The notes under the pieces were generated by a model. The model was given only the letters and a program-made list of their open reading frames with translations. It ran no database searches and was not told the DNA's origin. A stretch of 64,000 bases of DNA from CAWIUB01 sp963839995 (GTDB lineage Bacteria; Actinomycetota; Actinomycetes; Mycobacteriales; Jatrophihabitantaceae): assembly GCA_963839995.1 (NCBI GenBank), contig CAWIXH010000019.1, forward strand, positions 56,153-120,152. Direction: 5' to 3'. A program made the position numbers and the translations under genes. Positions 60,980 through 64,000 of this stretch are shown here, piece after piece; position 1 is the stretch's first letter; every line of letters starts with the position of its first letter.

Positions 60980-62773
60980 TCAAGCAGGCCGTGAAGGCGT
61001 GTGGGCTGGCAGAAGTGCTGCGCTGTCGGCGCTTTCTCGTCGCCGACAGCTGGTGTGGATGAGGCGTGGTTCCAAGATCTCCGGAGGGCTGACCCTTGCC
61101 ACGGCGACCACTTGCTTGCTGATCGCCTTGGCGGTGGCCTTCAGCCATTGTTCCCACTCGTCGGGGCTGGTTGGCTGATGGTCGGCGTGCAGTAGAAACC
61201 CGCCGCAGATCGCGCACCGGCCGTGTTGGGTGCGGAACAGCCGCTGGCTGGCACGATCGATTCGCGAGTCGGGTCCGGACCTGCTTCGCCGCCTGGCCCA
61301 GTACTCGGTCAGGGCAGGGTCGTCCGGAGACGCGCTGCCTCTGACCAGGTCATGTCGGATGATCTTCGTCCAGGAGAACTGGAGGAGGTAGCCGCCACTG
61401 TCACGGTCACCGAACACCCACCGGTCGTTCCTGGTCGGATGGAACTGGCCGAAGTACCGGTTGATGATCCAGCGCTTCGGCTTGTTGTGATGGCGGAAGC
61501 AGGCCCACTTGTAGGTGAGTTTCCACAGGTGATGGTCGAGACTGTTGAACGTCTCGGTGGCCACCACGCCGCGGTAGTAGGCCGACCAGCCGCGCACGAT
61601 CGGGTTGATCGCGTGCAGCACCGCCGCCGCGTTGGCCCCTCGCAGGGCCAGCATCTCGGCGGACAGCCGTCTGCGCACACGCCGCACCGCCTCCGTGCTG
61701 GGTTTGATCAGCAGCTTGCCGTGGTAACGGCGGACGTTGAACCCGAGGAAGTCAAAACCGTCATCGAGGTGGACGACCCGCGTCTTGTCCTCGTTGAAGG
61801 TCAGACCCCGCGACGCCAGCCAGGGCGTCAGCCGGGCCTTGACCGATTCGGCCTGGTCCCGGCTGTCGCACAGCGCGACAAGATCGTCTGCATACCTCAC
61901 CAGCACAGGGGTGCCGGACACCGAATCCATGGACTCCCGGGAGGGGTTCCAACGGTAGGCGGCACCGGCGGCTTGTTCCATCCCGTGCAACGCGATGTTG
62001 AAGATCAGGGGACTGATCACCCCGCCTTGCGGGGTGCCCCGCTCGGTCGGGGCGAACCGGCCCTGATCGATCACGCCCGCCCGCAACCAGGCAGCGACAG
62101 CTTCCCTGGCGGGAAAGGTCCCCAACTGGTCCAGGATGTGCTCGTGATCAGCGCGGTCGAAGGCCGCGGTCAGGTCCGCGTCGAGCACCCAGCGGCGCTT
62201 GGCGCGGCGCGATGCCACCGTCCAGAAGATCGCGGCGATGGCATCCTGACAGCCGCGGCCCGGACGGAATCCATAGGACTTCGGCTCGAACCTGGCCTCC
62301 CACTCGGGTTCCAGCGCGTTGACCGTGACAGCCTGAAGAGATCTGTCGACGATCACTGGAATGCCGAGCCCGCGCTTCCCACCGCGCTTCGGGATGAACA
62401 CCCGCTTGACCGGCAGAGCCTTCCACGACCCAGACCGGTGCTGCATCCACTTGGCCAGTTCCGCTTTGCCCTGGTCGAACAACACCGTCTGGCCGTCGAT
62501 GCCCGCCGTCGCACGGCCAGCATTGACCTCCGTCACCCGCCGCACGCTCAGCAACGCGTTCGCGCGAGAACGGAGCATCAACTTCTGCAAATTGCGGACC
62601 CCTTTCAGGTCCCCAGCCTGCGACGCCGCGAAGATCCGTTGCCTCAGCCGCCGTACGTCATCCTGCACCCGGCGCCAGTCGACCGCGCGCCAGTCCAGCA
62701 CTTCGCCCTCCGGTCCGTTCACCGTGCCGATCCGCGTCGCTTGCGCGACCGATGTCATCGTCATGGCGTCCAA
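60980..62773 (-). CDS. ltrA: Group II intron reverse transcriptase/maturase with HNH domain
   Basis: A 597-aa LtrA-type protein. RT blocks include 'PVKRVFIPKRGGKRGLGIPV', 'YGFRPGRGCQDAI', 'WVLDADLTAAFDRADHEHIL', 'GTPQGGVISPLIFNIALHGM' and the active site 'VLVRYADDLVALC' (YADD). The X/maturase domain has 'INPIVRGWSAYYRGVVATET' and 'WKLTYKWACFRHHNKPKRWI'. The C-terminus carries an HNH nuclease motif: 'RCAICGGFLLHADHQ' and 'EPRLIHTSCRR'. All catalytic positions look intact, so the intron could splice and retrohome. Its stop overlaps the start of domain V. Confidence 0.95.
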   Translation of the reverse strand: MDAMTMTSVAQATRIGTVNGPEGEVLDWRAVDWRRVQDDVRRLRQRIFAASQAGDLKGVRNLQKLMLRSRANALLSVRRVTEVNAGRATAGIDGQTVLFDQGKAELAKWMQHRSGSWKALPVKRVFIPKRGGKRGLGIPVIVDRSLQAVTVNALEPEWEARFEPKSYGFRPGRGCQDAIAAIFWTVASRRAKRRWVLDADLTAAFDRADHEHILDQLGTFPAREAVAAWLRAGVIDQGRFAPTERGTPQGGVISPLIFNIALHGMEQAAGAAYRWNPSRESMDSVSGTPVLVRYADDLVALCDSRDQAESVKARLTPWLASRGLTFNEDKTRVVHLDDGFDFLGFNVRRYHGKLLIKPSTEAVRRVRRRLSAEMLALRGANAAAVLHAINPIVRGWSAYYRGVVATETFNSLDHHLWKLTYKWACFRHHNKPKRWIINRYFGQFHPTRNDRWVFGDRDSGGYLLQFSWTKIIRHDLVRGSASPDDPALTEYWARRRSRSGPDSRIDRASQRLFRTQHGRCAICGGFLLHADHQPTSPDEWEQWLKATAKAISKQVVAVARVSPPEILEPRLIHTSCRRRESADSAALLPAHTPSRPA

Positions 62774-63455
62774 CTTGCCCTTCGGTTCCGGTGTCTTTGG
62801 TCATCTCTTCTCCGCAGGCTCACCCGACCCACGTCGGCACCCTTTCGGGTCCGGACACGCAGCCCGGTATCCGGCCGGTTATCCGGGACGACCGGCGGAA
62901 GGGCGCCGATCATGCTGTCCCGGTTTCCCGTCGCCTTTCGGCGCGCCGGCGTTCGCTTCTTGGGTCGTCCTGCGCCCGCCCGGGAGTTGCGCCTTCCTCA
63001 CGGTCGGCCTACCGGGGCACCAATTCGGTGCCCGGACCCGGACGGGGTTGTCACGTTCCACACGCACGAGCTGCGACCGGGGTGGGTGCCCTCTCAACCC
63101 CGGGGACGGCGGTGCTCCCACGACCGGTTCCCAAATCGCCGATCGCCGCCTGCCGCTTCTCAACGGCCAGTCCCTGCACCCCGGTGCCGCTATCCATCAC
63201 CCGGGGCTGAACGTAACGAGGCATCAACAAGGGTTCACTCACGTTCACCCGTCCGGTCTTCCCCTCGCCGGTAATCCCCGGATGGTGCAGGGATCCTTGG
63301 GCTTTCCCCGAAGCTCCGCACCCCGCCGTTACCAGCGACGCACGTCCGGGCGGGGACAGGCCATGAGCACAAGCCCGGGACTACGCAGCCGACAACATCA
63401 TCGGTCGGCCCTCCAATCCGCGAGCCCACTCGCCACGTGCGACCTCGTGTCGCAC
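62774..63455 (-). ncRNA. Group II intron 5' ribozyme region (domains I-IV stem)
   Basis: These 682 bases on the reverse strand precede the maturase gene and have no credible coding function, although the region is open in several frames on both strands because of high GC. They must hold domain I with EBS sites and domains II-III. The candidate EBS1 is at 63307-63312. Repeated short GC-rich complementary stretches are visible but I did not fold them. Confidence 0.75.
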
Positions 63456-63766
63456 TTCGGGTCGTTCTTGTTGATCTGCCCGGTGTTCAGCAGCCGCACC
63501 CGCGCGGCCAGCTTGGGCGGCACGTCGAGCACTTGCTCGCCGGCGGCGATCAACTGTCGCGCGAGCAGATGCCCGAGCCCGCGCGCTCCCTCGACCGCCC
63601 AGGTCCGCTCCGGCCAGCCAGCGGCCCAACCGAGCAGCACCTGGATCTGCTGGGACGTCGCGCCCACCCGCACCTGCCCCAGCCGCTGCTCCCGCTCATC
63701 GAGCGCGTACGCCGTGTGCGAGCCTTTGTGCGGATCGATCCCGATCATTACGCCAGCCATGACCAT
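63456..63766 (-). CDS. IS110-family transposase, first exon (N-terminal part)
   Basis: The exon encodes the DEDD/RuvC-like N-terminus: 'GVMIGIDPHKGSHTAYALDE' with the first catalytic Asp, 'RTWAVEGARGLGHLLARQLI' with the Glu, and 'VPPKLAARVRLLNTGQINKN'. It is interrupted after AACGACCCGAA by the group II intron. I chose the ATG at 63766 because GGAGG lies eight bases upstream. IS110 enzymes recombine DNA guided by a bridge RNA made from the non-coding end of the element. Confidence 0.9.
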
Positions 63767-64000
63767 GTCCGTCACCTCCACGCGAAGAATCAGCCGGCAG
63801 GAAAGACCGCGGCGGGCACGTCTGAATTCAGGACGATCGGCGCTCGCGCCTCTTTAGAGCCACACCGCGTGCGAGACGCGACGAACCGACACCTCGTTCG
63901 CAAGCCAGACCACAACCCGGTCGGCAGACGGTTCGAGAATCCAGCCCGTCGCACCCCACGGACGCTACGAGCCGAAGCACGCGTCCGTTGACAGTCTCAT
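63767..64000 (-). ncRNA. Candidate IS110 bridge-RNA region (upstream non-coding end)
   Basis: The 234 bases upstream of the IS110 transposase start have no gene. In IS110-group elements the 5' non-coding end encodes the bridge RNA with target- and donor-binding loops. Self-complementary pieces are present, but the loops were not resolved and the element's left end may lie beyond the window. Confidence 0.45.

Larger units (their letters stand above)
60906..63455 (-). mobile_element. Group II intron, complete, inserted in an IS110 transposase gene
   Basis: On the reverse strand the intron starts GTGCGAC at 63455 and ends CTACCCGAC at 60906. Domain V (60947-60981) reads GAGCCGTGTG...CGCACGGTTC, the classic 34-nt hairpin. 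Domain VI is a perfect stem ccccggcgca/tgcgccgggg with a GCAA loop, then CTACCC with a candidate branch A at 60912, 7 nt from the end. Exon 1 ends CCCGAA (possible IBS1), complementary to TTCGGG at 63312-63307 in domain I (possible EBS1). Joining the exons restores 'NDPNDARSVAVAALR', the normal IS110 sequence. The intron encodes its own maturase on the same strand. Confidence 0.93.

Noticed and set aside
61223..63274. Long forward frames across the group II intron
   Set aside because: They are antisense to the maturase and ribozyme region and have no protein similarity.

Overview
The window is high-GC DNA with dense genes, many GTG/TTG starts and frequent 4-bp start/stop overlaps. It carries F420-linked genes, a DevS/DevR (DosS/DosR)-type sensor pair, an Acg-type nitroreductase, a mycofactocin-type methyltransferase and a SigC-like sigma factor. 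Together these point to an actinobacterium, probably a free-living relative of the Mycobacteriales, Frankiales or Pseudonocardiales. Genus is not resolved. No rRNA operon or CRISPR array is visible. RNA genes are one complete tmRNA (40695-41062) and one tRNA-Ala(GGC) (50384-50456).

Layout. 1-3180: F420/NAD(P) redox genes (LLM oxidoreductase, SDR, F420 reductase-like) divergent from a TetR regulator, with two palindromic operators between them. 3177-7423: pyruvate phosphate dikinase and a multicopper oxidase broken by a stop and a frameshift. 7694-11249: DevR-like boxes, Acg-like nitroreductase, DevS-like two-GAF kinase and DevR-like regulator. 11258-14082: alpha/beta hydrolase and GTP-PEPCK. 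14309-17360: a tightly coupled three-gene block ending in a BrxD-like (DUF2791) P-loop ATPase, preceded by what looks like an inactive ATPase paralogue and a coiled-coil protein; I regard this as the best candidate for an undescribed system. 17409-23248: frameshifted FAD enzyme, cupin, CopD-like protein, acetate kinase and phosphoketolase. 23249-24307: gene remnants. 24304-30606: MftM-like methyltransferase beside a MnoSR-like two-component system, Fe-alcohol dehydrogenase, DUF779 protein and aldehyde dehydrogenase, apparently a mycofactocin-linked alcohol-oxidation locus. 31568-39183: polyhydroxyalkanoate-related genes (two XRE regulators, phasin-like protein, broken PhaC, thiolase, PhaC-like hydrolase) with GNAT, adenylate kinase and a GAF regulator. 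39195-43659: CYTH-CHAD protein, tmRNA, VapBC, UppP and membrane proteins. 43663-49832: ECF sigma factor, anti-sigma factor and a five-gene copper / cytochrome-oxidase-assembly operon. 49918-50456: HU and tRNA-Ala.

50457-58060 is a decayed mobile and defence island next to the tRNA. It holds an integrase remnant, a primase-helicase gene of TOTE type cleanly split by an ISAzo13-family element, a HigBA toxin-antitoxin pair, an AbiEii-like remnant, a broken IS1380 and other fragments. 58072-59558 is an ArsR/AHSA1/RibD-like operon. 59933-63766 is an IS110-family transposase gene interrupted by a complete group II intron (60906-63455) that encodes a reverse transcriptase/maturase with an HNH domain.

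How the genes fit together (inference): phosphoketolase plus acetate kinase, pyruvate phosphate dikinase plus PEPCK, a separate adenylate kinase able to recycle the AMP made by the dikinase, the DevSR pair and PHA genes form a low-oxygen / reserve-carbon theme. The copper operon and alcohol-oxidation locus supply respiratory functions. The last 14 kb is mostly accessory DNA.
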